Numbered from the stretch's first letter, positions 18,451 through 27,992 are shown. The stretch is 64,000 nucleotides of DNA from Bacteroidota bacterium (GCA_016178785.1 JACOSO010000032.1:78107-142106), one strand, 5' to 3'. Numbers and translations: made by a program. Notes: a model not told the origin generated them from the sequence alone.

Positions 18451-19947
18451 ATGGGAATCCGTTCTGTTCTAGCCAAACCGTTTGCCGCCTACATTGCCAA
18501 GGAGACCAAGGAATGGTCTTTGAATGCGGCACGTCATCAACAAAAAATTTTCCAGTCACTGCTTGATACCGGGAAAAATACTTTGTTCGGAAAAGATCAC
18601 GGGTTTTCTTCCATCAGCTCTTATGATGATTTTAAAAGGCATGTTCCTATTCGGGATTATGAAGCATTGAAGCCTTATGTTGAAAAAGTGCTTCATGGGG
18701 AAGAGAATATTTTGTGGATAGGCAAGCCTGAGTATTTCGCTAAAACCTCGGGCACAACATCAGGAACAAAATACATTCCCATCACAAAAGACTCGGTTCC
18801 CAACCACATCAATAGCGCACGCAATGCGTTACTGAGTTACGTTCATGAAACCCGCAATGCAAAATTTTTAGATGGTGGTTTGATTTTTCTTTCTGGCTCA
18901 CCCGAATTGACCGAGAAGGCAGGAATAAAAACAGGAAGACTTTCGGGGATTGTAAATCATCATGTGCCAGGTTACTTGCGCAGCAATCAAAAACCAAGTT
19001 ATGCTACGAATTGCATTGAGGATTGGGAACAGAAATTAGACAGGATCATTGATGAAACGCTTCACGCTGACATGACTTTAATTTCTGGCATACCTCCATG
19101 GGCACAAATGTATTTCGATAGGATTGTTGCCCGCACGGGAAAAAAAATAAAAGACGTGTTCCCCAATTTTTCAATGTTTGTTTATGGCGGAGTAAACTTT
19201 GAGCCCTACCGTGCGAAATTGTTTGAAACTATTGGAAAGAAAATCGATTCCATCGAGACCTATCCTGCATCGGAAGGGTTCATCGCTTATCAAGATTCAC
19301 AAAGTGCCGAAGGACTTTTGCTGTTGTTGAATTCCGGAATTTTCTTTGAGTTTATTCCGGCAGAAGAATATTTCAACGAGAAACCAACTCGGCTTTCAAT
19401 TGAAGAAGTTGAACTTGGAAAAAATTATGCATTGGTGATTAACAGCAATGCGGGCTTGTGGGGTTACTCTATTGGCGACACCGTAAAATTCGTTTCTAAA
19501 AATCCATTCCGCATTATTGTGAGCGGGCGCATCAAACATTTTATTTCGGCCTTTGGCGAGCACGTGATTGGTGAAGAAGTTGAGAAGGCGATGAAAGCCA
19601 CCGTTGAAAAATTTCCAGAAACGCATTTAGTTGAATTCACTGTTGCGCCAAATGTTGCGCCTGCTGAAGGAATGCCGCACCATGAATGGCTGATTGAATT
19701 TTCGAATCCTCCAGCAGATATAAATGACTTTGCCTTAGAGTTGGATAATCAATTGCGCAAACTCAATGTCTATTACGATGATTTGATTACCGGAAATATT
19801 TTGCGCATGCTAAGGATCACTTCATTGAAAAAAAATGCCTTCATCGATTACATGAAGGCACAAGGCAAACTCGGTGGGCAAAATAAGGTGCCGAGACTTT
19901 CCAATGACAGAAAAATTGCAGAGGAGCTGGCAAAGTTTCGGGCTTAG
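18451..19947 (+). CDS. GH3 family acyl-adenylate enzyme (acyl acid-amido synthetase-like)
   Basis: 498 residues from ATG 18451 (MGIRSVLAKPF). The ANL-type nucleotide-binding motif is TSGTTSGTKYIPI, the acyl-binding middle is FPNFSMFVYGGVNFEPY followed by YPASEGF, and GYSIGDTVKF plus a small C-terminal domain follow. Plant GH3 enzymes adenylate carboxylic acids and join them to amino acids. Bacterial members are widespread in Bacteroidota but substrates are unknown. It is cytoplasmic. Its stop overlaps the 3' end of the convergent lipoprotein gene by 4 bp. Confidence 0.85.
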   Translation: MGIRSVLAKPFAAYIAKETKEWSLNAARHQQKIFQSLLDTGKNTLFGKDHGFSSISSYDDFKRHVPIRDYEALKPYVEKVLHGEENILWIGKPEYFAKTSGTTSGTKYIPITKDSVPNHINSARNALLSYVHETRNAKFLDGGLIFLSGSPELTEKAGIKTGRLSGIVNHHVPGYLRSNQKPSYATNCIEDWEQKLDRIIDETLHADMTLISGIPPWAQMYFDRIVARTGKKIKDVFPNFSMFVYGGVNFEPYRAKLFETIGKKIDSIETYPASEGFIAYQDSQSAEGLLLLLNSGIFFEFIPAEEYFNEKPTRLSIEEVELGKNYALVINSNAGLWGYSIGDTVKFVSKNPFRIIVSGRIKHFISAFGEHVIGEEVEKAMKATVEKFPETHLVEFTVAPNVAPAEGMPHHEWLIEFSNPPADINDFALELDNQLRKLNVYYDDLITGNILRMLRITSLKKNAFIDYMKAQGKLGGQNKVPRLSNDRKIAEELAKFRA

Positions 19948-20999
19948 GATTTTGAACTTCTTGTCAATACAAACGCAGTGAGGGCAAGAATAACAACGGA
20001 GATAACTGTTTCCCACAAATTGATCTTTCTGCTTTCGGCAAACATTTCGTAGTCCATATAAACAAATTTGTGGACTAGCGGCTTCCAGTATAATTTATTT
20101 CCCTCTACCGAGTCTGCATTGGAGTAAATAACCGTCCAGGGCATTTCAAATTCATTCAGGTATTTTCCATCCCTGGCAAAACTCATGAAGTTAAGCCTTG
20201 AATTAAAGTCTTTCGTGAGCGTTGCAAAGTCTTTAGCAGCCTTTTCTTTTGGCAGAGAAATTTTCAATTGCTCTAAAACTTTTTCAAAATTAAAATCGCT
20301 TTCACCGTTTCCACCGCCTTTGGTTACCTGTTGATAGATGAGGTCTTTATTCTTTCGAAGTGTATCGAGCCATTGATTGCCTAAAGAATTTTTTTTGACC
20401 ACTTCTTCCATTGCCTGATAATATTCAAGATACATTCCCATCGTAGCAAAACGATCTGTTATTTTTTCATTCAGCAAGTCGAGATAGAGACTATCTGCTT
20501 TTGAAATCGATTTTCCTTCAGCTGGTAATCTTTGAATAAAAGCACTGTCCTCCAGGTTGAAGTAATTGGTTGGCGAAATCAGTTTGAAGCGGTTGATTGG
20601 TCGTATCGTTTCTGAATATTTGATGTAGCTGTAAAACCATCGGTATTTCTTTTCGAAAGTGGAATGAATGTGAAAGAGAGAGTCAGAATTTATATCTAAT
20701 TCATTATTCATCTCATCAGCACTTTTGAAGTTCTTGTTAAACTGAATTCGGTATTCTTTTTTATCCGAATTTTTCTCTTGAGGAAGCTGTTCTTTTTTTA
20801 AAGACCATCCGTTCTTTTCACTAATCCCAAAAGCATTGTTGGTTGCCAGCTCTCCATCGCCTTTTTCAAAAGTGATAGCTTTTTCAAGCGAGCCGTCTTC
20901 GTTCACTTTGGTGCGAAATGACATAGGGTTTTCGCATGACATCATTATCAGAATAATTCCGGCACAAAAAACCATGGTTGGTGTTTTCATATAGTTCAT
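19944..20999 (-). CDS. lipoprotein with C-terminal membrane segment, downstream of an ECF sigma operon
   Basis: 351 residues; the start may be ATG 20999 or ATG 20990. The signal peptide ends in the lipobox IMMSC, followed by a charged, mostly helical/beta mixed region. A C-terminal hydrophobic helix, TVISVVILALTAFVLTR, ends in a short basic tail. I do not recognise a named family. It is the third gene after sigma factor and anti-sigma on the same strand (11-bp gap), so it is probably part of the regulated output or of the sensing machinery. Confidence 0.7.
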   Translation of the reverse strand: MNYMKTPTMVFCAGIILIMMSCENPMSFRTKVNEDGSLEKAITFEKGDGELATNNAFGISEKNGWSLKKEQLPQEKNSDKKEYRIQFNKNFKSADEMNNELDINSDSLFHIHSTFEKKYRWFYSYIKYSETIRPINRFKLISPTNYFNLEDSAFIQRLPAEGKSISKADSLYLDLLNEKITDRFATMGMYLEYYQAMEEVVKKNSLGNQWLDTLRKNKDLIYQQVTKGGGNGESDFNFEKVLEQLKISLPKEKAAKDFATLTKDFNSRLNFMSFARDGKYLNEFEMPWTVIYSNADSVEGNKLYWKPLVHKFVYMDYEMFAESRKINLWETVISVVILALTAFVLTRSSKS

Positions 21000-21010
21000 T
21001 TTTTAAAAAT

Positions 21011-21535
21011 CTATTTCAATTTGGTCTTCACACAATTCAGGTAATACTGGTTTGATTGAAATGGAGAACGACAATCGGCAAACAATGTGCGCTTCTCCTT
21101 ATGCCGTGAAAAATTCTCCCGAAAAAGTTTTGCATTTAAAATGACAGAGTTAGTTAAAGAGGATGCCTGAGAGGCTTTGAATTGAGCAGGGTCATCAAAG
21201 AATTGGAAGCAGAAGACAAAAAGAAGCACGGACGATAAACCACTCAACGCGAATTTTGATCTTTTGCTCAGCAGCAGCTCAATGATCCATTCTCCAAATG
21301 CTCGTTTTGAAGGCTGCGCTATTTTTGACATAATGCTGCCAGTGAGCCTTGCAGCGTGTGGTGGTATTACTTTTTCTTCCGCTATTTGATTTATCAATTG
21401 CTGAGTTTGTTGGACCTCCTGAAAAAGCGTTAAGCACGACCGGCAATTTTGCAAATGGGCATCCAAATGGCTTCGTTCCTTCGCGGAAAGCTCAGGGTAT
21501 GTATATATGTTTTGTTCATAATCCTTGCAGCTCAT
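21011..21535 (-). CDS. anti-sigma factor with zinc-finger (ZAS-like) domain
   Basis: 174 residues. The N-terminal HxxxCxxC motif, HLDAHLQNCRSC (about residues 23-34), is the zinc-binding anti-sigma domain. One membrane helix, FALSGLSSVLLFVFCFQFF (about 111-129), places the C-terminal 45 residues in the periplasm. It should hold the adjacent ECF sigma factor at the membrane until a signal arrives. Its ATG overlaps the sigma stop by 4 bp (ATGA-type coupling), strong support for the pairing. Confidence 0.85.
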   Translation of the reverse strand: MSCKDYEQNIYTYPELSAKERSHLDAHLQNCRSCLTLFQEVQQTQQLINQIAEEKVIPPHAARLTGSIMSKIAQPSKRAFGEWIIELLLSKRSKFALSGLSSVLLFVFCFQFFDDPAQFKASQASSLTNSVILNAKLFRENFSRHKEKRTLFADCRSPFQSNQYYLNCVKTKLK

Positions 21536-22095
21536 ATCAGTTTCGTTTTATATATTTTTTGAAGACCGTCTTTAATTTTCAATCGTGCGTGATATAAATT
21601 GCTTTTCATATTCCCGGGCGTCATCTCAAGCGTCTGGCAAACTTCTTCTGATGACAGCGTTTCGAGGTCGCGTAGAATAAAAACCACTTTCTGTTTTTCA
21701 GTTAATTGCTCAGCTAACCGGAGGACGATTGATTTTAATTCTTCGCTCTCCAGTTCATCCTCGTGAACAACACGTTCAATCATTGACTTTGCCGGAAAAT
21801 TATTTTCACTCATCACTTTTTTCTTTCTTCCTGATTTTAAATAGTCCAAGCTGAGATTCGTTACAATCTTACATAACCACGTTTTAAGCCGGTATTGGGC
21901 ATTGTAGCGCGAAAGATTTTTCCAAAGCTTCACAAATGCCTCTTGTACGATGTCTTCCGATTCTTTTTCTTCTCTCGTGAACCGATACGCTAAGGAGTAG
22001 GCAAGGCCCTGATGAGATTCTACCAGCTGACGGAATGCTTGGTGATCACCGTCAATTGATTTTCTGATCAGGTTTAGTTCTGTTTCGGGGTCCAT
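21532..22095 (-). CDS. ECF-family RNA polymerase sigma factor
   Basis: 187 residues with region 2 (HQGLAYSLAYRFTREEKESEDIVQEAFVKLWKN ... LKTWLCKIVTNLSLDYLKS) and region 4 (LTEKQKVVFILRDLETLSSEEVCQTLEMTPGNMKSNLYHARLKIK). This is the standard two-domain ECF layout. It directs RNA polymerase to stress or envelope promoters. It is the first gene of a sigma/anti-sigma/lipoprotein operon. A divergent 246-bp gap before dxr should carry its promoter, but I could not pick out an autoregulatory motif. Confidence 0.93.
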   Translation of the reverse strand: MDPETELNLIRKSIDGDHQAFRQLVESHQGLAYSLAYRFTREEKESEDIVQEAFVKLWKNLSRYNAQYRLKTWLCKIVTNLSLDYLKSGRKKKVMSENNFPAKSMIERVVHEDELESEELKSIVLRLAEQLTEKQKVVFILRDLETLSSEEVCQTLEMTPGNMKSNLYHARLKIKDGLQKIYKTKLI

Positions 22096-22341
22096 TCACG
22101 AAAATTACATCTAATACGACCGAATGCTGAATTGGTCAAATAGTTTTTCAAAGATTTGATTTGCATTAAGGATTCGCATTATTTGTGCAATAATGACGCT
22201 ATATAATTCAGGAAACGATCAATCCTGATTTTCATCTCCATAATGAACAATAAAAAATTGTGACACTAAAGGTTTTCGGGAATTGTATCGATTTCACTAA
22301 ATCGCACGATAAATAAAAGGGTTCACGAAGTTGATTATTGC

Positions 22342-23502
22342 ATGACAGGACAAAAGAAACGCATCGCCATTCTCGGCTCCACAGGTTCTATTGGAACACA
22401 GGCATTGCAAGTGATTCAGTCACATCGTGATTATTTTGAAGTGGAGGTGCTTACGGCCCAAAACAATGCCGACTTGTTAATAGCGCAGGCGAAAAAATTC
22501 AAACCCAACACCGTAGTCATAGCGAATGAAGATCATTACATTAAGGTAAAAGAAGCGTTGCTTGCAGATGATGTGAAAGTTTTTGCCGGAGAAAATGCCT
22601 TGGCCTCAGTCGTTCAGATGGATTCAATCGATTTAGTATTGACTGCTCTTGTCGGTTTTTCCGGATTGAAGCCAACCATCAAGGCAATCGAAGCCGGAAA
22701 AAATATTGCACTCGCCAATAAAGAGACACTTGTTGTAGCGGGTGATCTGATCACGAGCCTCGCAAGGCAAAAAGGTGTAAATATTTACCCTGTTGATTCA
22801 GAGCATTCAGCTATTTTTCAGTGCATTGTGGGAGAGTTTCAAAATCCCATCGAAAAAATAATTCTCACAGCATCGGGCGGACCGTTTCGTGGAAAGAAAA
22901 GAGAGGAGCTAAAAAATGTGACCAGGGCGCAAGCACTCAAACATCCCAATTGGAACATGGGAGCAAAAGTCACCATTGACTCTGCAACGTTGATGAACAA
23001 GGGCCTTGAAGTGATCGAAGCAAAATGGCTTTTTGGACTTAAAGCTGACCAAATTGAAGTTGTAGTTCATCCGCAATCCATCATCCATTCGATGGTGCAG
23101 TTTTGTGATGGCTCAATCAAAGCGCAACTTGGTTTGCCCGATATGCGTTTACCGATTCAGTTTGCAATGACTTATCCGGAACGCTTAAATTCGGATTTTC
23201 CGCGGTTCGATTTTTCAAAATACCCCTCGCTTACTTTTGAAAAGCCCGATACAGAAAGTTTTCGTAATCTTGCGCTCTCTTTTGAGGCTCTTGACCGTGG
23301 TGGAAACATGCCTTGCGTGTTAAATGCAGCAAATGAAGTGGCAGTAGAGGAATTTTTAAGCGAAAAAGTGGGTTTTCTGGAGATGACGGACTTGGTGGCG
23401 CAATGCATGGGAAAAATGAATTTTATTGCAAGACCTTCTCTTGATGATTATTTGGAAACCGACAAAGAAACCCGCATCAAAGCGAAAGAGTTTATAAAAT
23501 AA
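22342..23502 (+). CDS. dxr: 1-deoxy-D-xylulose 5-phosphate reductoisomerase
   Basis: 386 residues. The NADPH-binding loop is ILGSTGSIGTQ near the start. LANKETLVVAG and PVDSEHSAIFQC lie in the metal/substrate site, SGGPFRG forms the flexible lid, and NPNWNMG-type and MNKGLEVIEA motifs follow. It converts DXP to MEP, the committed step of non-mevalonate isoprenoid synthesis. rseP follows 50 bp downstream on the same strand, a neighbourhood also found in many bacteria (dxr-rseP). Confidence 0.97.
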   Translation: MTGQKKRIAILGSTGSIGTQALQVIQSHRDYFEVEVLTAQNNADLLIAQAKKFKPNTVVIANEDHYIKVKEALLADDVKVFAGENALASVVQMDSIDLVLTALVGFSGLKPTIKAIEAGKNIALANKETLVVAGDLITSLARQKGVNIYPVDSEHSAIFQCIVGEFQNPIEKIILTASGGPFRGKKREELKNVTRAQALKHPNWNMGAKVTIDSATLMNKGLEVIEAKWLFGLKADQIEVVVHPQSIIHSMVQFCDGSIKAQLGLPDMRLPIQFAMTYPERLNSDFPRFDFSKYPSLTFEKPDTESFRNLALSFEALDRGGNMPCVLNAANEVAVEEFLSEKVGFLEMTDLVAQCMGKMNFIARPSLDDYLETDKETRIKAKEFIK

Positions 23503-23552
23503 TTTTAGTCGATTTTACGATTTAACTTTTAACAATTAACGATTAACGGGAA

Positions 23553-24920
23553 ATGGAAGGATTGATCATGACGGCCCAGCTTTTGTTGAGCCTTTCGATT
23601 TTGATTGTGGTGCATGAGTGGGGACATTTTTTTGCTGCCCGTACATTTAATATTAAAGTAGAGAAGTTTTACCTCTTCTTCGATTTTCTTTTCCCAATGG
23701 CTAACGTACTCAACTTCTCCCTGTTTAAATGGAAGAAGGGGGACACGGAGTATGGCGTAGGTTGGTTTCCGCTCGGTGGTTATGTGAAAATTGCAGGCAT
23801 GGTCGATGAGAGCATGGACAAAGAGCAAATGAAACAACCGCCACAACCATGGGAGTTTCGCTCGAAACCAGCTTGGCAGAGACTCATTGTGATGCTCGGT
23901 GGGATTATCGTGAATGTGATTGTAGGCGTTCTGATTTTTATCGGGATGACTTATTTTATCGGAGACAGATTCATTCTCAACGAGTATGTAAACAACCATG
24001 GTGGTGTTGAAGCAAGAGAGATTGCCCAGCAACTAGGGATTCAATCGGGTGATAAAATCATCAAGATCAATGGCAAGCCTTTTGAATATTTTGATGATGT
24101 AACAAAAACGGATGTACTGCTTTCTCAGAATTCGTCATACTCCGTTTTGCGTGGAGATCAGGAGTTGCAGATTCCAATCCCTGCCAACTTCATTGAAAAT
24201 TTTGGGAAGAAAGAAGCTATGGCTAATTTCCTTTTGCCTCGCACATCACCTACCGTTGAAAGTGTGTTGCCCAAATCAGTTGCAGAAAAAGTTGGATTGA
24301 AACAAGGCGATGTTTTCATTGAGGTTCAAAATACTCCCGTGAAATACATGGACGAGGTTCGTGCTCTAGTAAAAAATAAGCAATACGATACGATTCAATT
24401 TAAAGTGAAACGCGGAAATGAGGTCCTTTCATTTAAAGAATATTTCAAAGGGCAAAGCAGCATTGGTTTTTATCCGATTTTCCAGCTTGTGACACCAGAA
24501 GGTGAAAAAAGGATCAGCTACTCATTGGGTCAATCTATTCTGCTTGGGCCAGGAAGAGCGTTTGACGTAATTGGTGTGCAGCTCAAGGCGTTTGGAAAAA
24601 TTTTCAGAAGGGAAATTAGTATGAAGAACTCCTTGTCAGGACCGATTGGTATGGCAAAAATGTACGGCAGCGTGTGGGATTGGGAGCGTTTTTGGAAAAT
24701 GACGGGCTTGCTTTCGATGGTCCTTGCTTTTATGAACCTATTGCCAATTCCTGCACTGGATGGCGGCTATGTTATGTTCTTGCTTTATGAAATGATTACC
24801 GGCCGCGAGCCCTCTGAGAAGTTTTTCGAGAACTCAATTAAAGTTGGTATGGCCATCCTCCTGGGCCTGATGGTGTTTGTTTTCTACAACGACATTGCGA
24901 AAATGATTATGGGGAATTGA
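23553..24920 (+). CDS. rseP: site-2 intramembrane metalloprotease RseP
   Basis: 455 residues. HEWGH (21-25) gives the zinc ligands and catalytic Glu in the first membrane helix. GVGWFPLGGYVKIAGM follows, then two PDZ domains (about 130-290) and the C-terminal LLPIPALDGGYVMF, whose Asp completes the zinc site, plus a last membrane helix. RseP cuts membrane anti-sigma factors and signal-peptide remnants. The ZAS-TM anti-sigma at 21011 is an obvious candidate substrate (inference). An internal ATG at 23568 is a possible start. Confidence 0.95.
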   Translation: MEGLIMTAQLLLSLSILIVVHEWGHFFAARTFNIKVEKFYLFFDFLFPMANVLNFSLFKWKKGDTEYGVGWFPLGGYVKIAGMVDESMDKEQMKQPPQPWEFRSKPAWQRLIVMLGGIIVNVIVGVLIFIGMTYFIGDRFILNEYVNNHGGVEAREIAQQLGIQSGDKIIKINGKPFEYFDDVTKTDVLLSQNSSYSVLRGDQELQIPIPANFIENFGKKEAMANFLLPRTSPTVESVLPKSVAEKVGLKQGDVFIEVQNTPVKYMDEVRALVKNKQYDTIQFKVKRGNEVLSFKEYFKGQSSIGFYPIFQLVTPEGEKRISYSLGQSILLGPGRAFDVIGVQLKAFGKIFRREISMKNSLSGPIGMAKMYGSVWDWERFWKMTGLLSMVLAFMNLLPIPALDGGYVMFLLYEMITGREPSEKFFENSIKVGMAILLGLMVFVFYNDIAKMIMGN

Positions 24921-24933
24921 GGAGTCCGTCAAG

Positions 24934-24985
24934 GTTAGTCGTTATTAGTTAATGGGATGCTCTCAACTAATAACGATTAACTAAT
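24934..24985. repeat. inverted repeat with 12-bp perfect arms between convergent genes
   Basis: TCGTTATTAGTT and AACTAATAACGA flank a ~14-bp loop and are followed by further CGATTAACTAATAACG copies. There is no T-tract, so it is not a standard intrinsic terminator. It separates rseP from the convergent TPR gene. Confidence 0.6.
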
Positions 24986-24997
24986 AACGATTAACGT

Positions 24998-25858
24998 CTA
25001 CTTAAAAACATCATAGCAAAACTCTTTCAAATATTCCGCTGCATCGTCTTCTCCGGCATCGAGGGCCTTGCGCAGGCAGCGGCAGCCTTCCTCTAGTTTT
25101 TCCAGTTCAACCAGGGCGATTCCTTTGTAAAATATGGCAGAAATATTTTCAGAGTCTATTCGCAAAGCCAGATTCAAATATTTCAGCGCGAGATTATAGT
25201 TTTCATCTTCCACACAAAAGGATCCTGCGTAGATGTATGAAGCTGGATAGTTCACATCAAGCACAATGGCTTTGTTCAAGCAAATAAATGCACTATCGGT
25301 TTTTTCCAGCGCTCGATAAACTGTGCCGAGCATGGTCTCAACCTCGGCATCATCATTGATTTTTTGCACCGTGAGTAAATCCTTTTTGGCTGATTCATTT
25401 TCGCCTTTTGCGGCAAGCAATGTGCCTCGCCAAAATAGTAGCTGCGGGTTGGTATTTCCAAGTTCGATCGCTTTTTGCAAGTCAATCAGCTGACTTGCTT
25501 CATCATTTTTCTGTCGGTTGATGAGCGCACGCAGAAGCCTGGGCTGTGGGCTTTCTGGAAATTCAGTGATAAATAGATTTACATCGGTCAGCGCGTGATC
25601 GAAATCCCCAGCACTGTAATAGCTAACGGCTCGCTTATAAAGCGATTTATAATTGCTCTTTTCCTTCAGCTTGGATTCATCAATGATTTTAGTGTAGAGC
25701 TTTGCAGCCCCAGCGAAATCCTGATGGTTCATCAGCGTGTCTGCATCGGTTTCCCATTGTGACCAACGTGTTTGTTCATCTTGTGCAATGGCAAGTCCAG
25801 AACATAAGAGAACGAGGAGTAAAGATATGAGACAGAAATTTTTACCGCGATGGCGCAA
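24998..25858 (-). CDS. secreted TPR protein whose start lies inside a palindromic repeat
   Basis: The frame opens with GTG at 25930, overlapping the typA stop, but the first 24 codons translate the palindromic element at 25842-25916. There is no ATG before the signal peptide. TTG at 25858 gives (M)RHRGKNFCLISLLLVLLCSGLAIAQ, a plausible signal peptide, so I use it; GTG 25930 is the alternative. The mature part carries about six TPRs (ALTDVNLFITEFPESPQPRLLRA; AFICLNKAIVLDVNYPASYIYAG). It has no enzymatic signs and is probably periplasmic. It is likely co-transcribed with typA. Confidence 0.75.
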   Translation of the reverse strand: MRHRGKNFCLISLLLVLLCSGLAIAQDEQTRWSQWETDADTLMNHQDFAGAAKLYTKIIDESKLKEKSNYKSLYKRAVSYYSAGDFDHALTDVNLFITEFPESPQPRLLRALINRQKNDEASQLIDLQKAIELGNTNPQLLFWRGTLLAAKGENESAKKDLLTVQKINDDAEVETMLGTVYRALEKTDSAFICLNKAIVLDVNYPASYIYAGSFCVEDENYNLALKYLNLALRIDSENISAIFYKGIALVELEKLEEGCRCLRKALDAGEDDAAEYLKEFCYDVFK

Positions 25859-25916
25859 AGGCGCAAAGTTTTGTAAGGCGTTATATACCCTTAGCGCCCT
25901 GGCGTCTTTGCGGTAA
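25842..25916. repeat. GC-rich imperfect palindrome, copy 2
   Basis: Arms 25842-25868 and 25890-25916 are near-perfect reverse complements (TTACCGC...GGCGC...AAAG) around a 21-bp centre. The element is related to the copy at 1288-1348. It lies exactly between typA and the TPR gene and provides the latter's putative TTG start. Confidence 0.8.
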
Positions 25917-25922
25917 AAATTA

Positions 25923-27746
25923 TTAAACACTCGCTGCTGATTTGTTGCGTTCGCGTTTACGATCGTTTTCGTTTAAGTAGATTTTTCTCAAGCGAATAGA
26001 CTTGGGTGTTACCTCCACATATTCATCAGCTTGAATGTATTCCAGCGCTTCTTCAAGAGAAAACTTCACTGCAGGCGCGATGCGCATTTTTTCATCTGCC
26101 CCGGAGGCGCGCATGTTGGTAAGTTTCTTGGTTTTGGTAACATTGATTACCAAATCACCTGAGCGGCTGTGTTCACCAATCACCTGACCCTCGTAAATCG
26201 GTTCACTTGGGTCGATAAAGAATTTTCCACGGTCTTGTAAGTTGTGCAAACTGTAAGGGATGGCCTCTCCAACTTCCATACTAATCAATGAACCGTTTAT
26301 CCTTCCAGGAATTTCTCCTTTGTAAGGTTGATAATCTTTGAAACGATGCGTAACAACAGCCTCACCTGCGGTTACGTTCATCAAGTAATTTCTCAATCCG
26401 ATGATACCCCGGGCAGGCATTTCAAATTTTAGAATCATACGGTCGCCTTTAGGCTCCATGTTCTTCATTTCACCTTTGCGCATGGAAACTGTTTCAATGG
26501 CTTTTCCCGCAACATTTTCCGGTAAGTCGATGGTCAACTCTTCAATAGGTTCACACTTCACGCCATCAATTTCTTTAATGATAACCTGAGGCTGGCCGAT
26601 TTGCAATTCATAGCCTTCTCTTCTCATCGTTTCAATCAATACCGACAAGTGAAGTACACCACGGCCGAAGACCATGAAACTATCGGCAGAGCCTGTTTCC
26701 CCTACGCGAAGGGCAAGGTTTTTTTCCAATTCCTTTTCCAATCTTTCTTTAATGTGGCGTGAGGTAACAAACTTTCCTTCTTTGCCATAGAATGGCGAAG
26801 TGTTGATAGTGAAAAGCATGCTCATGGTGGGCTCATCAATAGCAATAGATTGCAAAGCTTCCGGATGGTCGACATCAGCAACGGTATCACCAATTTCAAA
26901 TCCTTCAAGGCCTACCAGTGCACAAATCTCACCGGCTTTCACTTCCTCCATTTTCTTTTTCTCGAAGCCTTCAAAAACGTAAACTTCTTTAATTCTTGTT
27001 TTTACTATTGCTCCGGTGTCGCGTTTTACCAGGACTACAAACTGACCGGCTTTCACCGATCCGCGCTGAATTCTTCCAATAGCAACACGACCGATGTAAG
27101 AAGAATACTCCAAAGAAGTGATCATCAATTGCGTTGGACCTTCAGAAACTTTCGGTGCAGGAATATGCTCAATTACTCCTTCAATCAACGCATTAATATC
27201 TGTAGTTGGAGTCTTCCAGTCTTTGCTCATCCAACCTTGTTTGGCCGAACCATAAAACGTAGGGAAGTTCAATTGATCTTCTGTCGCGTCAAGTGCAAAC
27301 ATCAATTCAAAAACCTGCTCGTGCACTTCGTCAGGAGTACAGTTTTTCTTATCGACTTTGTTGATTACCACAATCGGCTTCAAGCCAAGTTGCAATGCTT
27401 TCTGCAATACGAAACGAGTTTGTGGCATTGGGCCTTCAAAGGCATCTACAAGCAACAAACAACCATCGGCCATGTTTAATACACGTTCTACTTCACCGCC
27501 AAAGTCACTGTGACCAGGTGTATCAATTACGTTGATCTTATAATCTTTATAGCGAACGGAAACGTTTTTAGCCAAAATGGTGATTCCGCGCTCACGTTCG
27601 AGGTCATTGCTATCCATGATCAGTTCGCCAGGATTTTCGTGGTCTTTAAAAAGGTGACCCGCATGTAAAAGTTTGTCAACCAGCGTAGTTTTGCCGTGGT
27701 CAACGTGGGCGATAATCGCGATATTCCTGATCTTGCTGACTTCCAT
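25923..27746 (-). CDS. typA: ribosome-associated GTPase TypA/BipA
   Basis: 607 residues. The G domain motifs are G1 AHVDHGKTTL, G2 in ERERGITI, G3 DTPGHSDFGGEV and G4 NKVDK. EF-G-like domains II, III and V follow, with the BipA-specific C-terminal domain. BipA is a translational GTPase that binds 70S ribosomes and supports 50S assembly under stress or low temperature. It has a 5' gap of 246 bp from the divergent spt gene. Confidence 0.97.
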   Translation of the reverse strand: MEVSKIRNIAIIAHVDHGKTTLVDKLLHAGHLFKDHENPGELIMDSNDLERERGITILAKNVSVRYKDYKINVIDTPGHSDFGGEVERVLNMADGCLLLVDAFEGPMPQTRFVLQKALQLGLKPIVVINKVDKKNCTPDEVHEQVFELMFALDATEDQLNFPTFYGSAKQGWMSKDWKTPTTDINALIEGVIEHIPAPKVSEGPTQLMITSLEYSSYIGRVAIGRIQRGSVKAGQFVVLVKRDTGAIVKTRIKEVYVFEGFEKKKMEEVKAGEICALVGLEGFEIGDTVADVDHPEALQSIAIDEPTMSMLFTINTSPFYGKEGKFVTSRHIKERLEKELEKNLALRVGETGSADSFMVFGRGVLHLSVLIETMRREGYELQIGQPQVIIKEIDGVKCEPIEELTIDLPENVAGKAIETVSMRKGEMKNMEPKGDRMILKFEMPARGIIGLRNYLMNVTAGEAVVTHRFKDYQPYKGEIPGRINGSLISMEVGEAIPYSLHNLQDRGKFFIDPSEPIYEGQVIGEHSRSGDLVINVTKTKKLTNMRASGADEKMRIAPAVKFSLEEALEYIQADEYVEVTPKSIRLRKIYLNENDRKRERNKSAASV

Positions 27747-27870
27747 AAATGGTTAAATAATTGCCTCGAATATTTTTTGAGGCCGCAAAGATAATCAGAA
27801 TTGTGCGAGTGGCCTCATTTTAAGCGATCATCAATTGATTAACATCAAATTCAGCTAATAATCGGGGTGG

Positions 27871-27900
27871 TTTCAAAGTGCTGTCTTTTTTTTAATTTTG
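27871..27900 (+). promoter_or_regulatory. probable promoter of the spt gene
   Basis: TAATTTTG at 27893-27900 matches the Bacteroidota -7 element exactly. TTTC at 27871-27874 stands for the -33 TTTG with an 18-bp spacer. The leader would be about 86 nt. Confidence 0.5.
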
Positions 27901-27992
27901 CCGCTAATTCCGCGAAAGGGTTTTCGTGATTTTAGGAATTTGACTCAGAATGAACGATTCAAAGTAAAGTTAAACACTAAATAAAAATAGCA

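Noticed and set aside
23529..24032. 167-codon frame antisense to rseP
   Set aside because: Runs across the start and active-site region of rseP; no independent support.
26850..27479. 209-codon frame antisense to typA
   Set aside because: Shadow frame over a highly conserved GTPase; no promoter or domain evidence.
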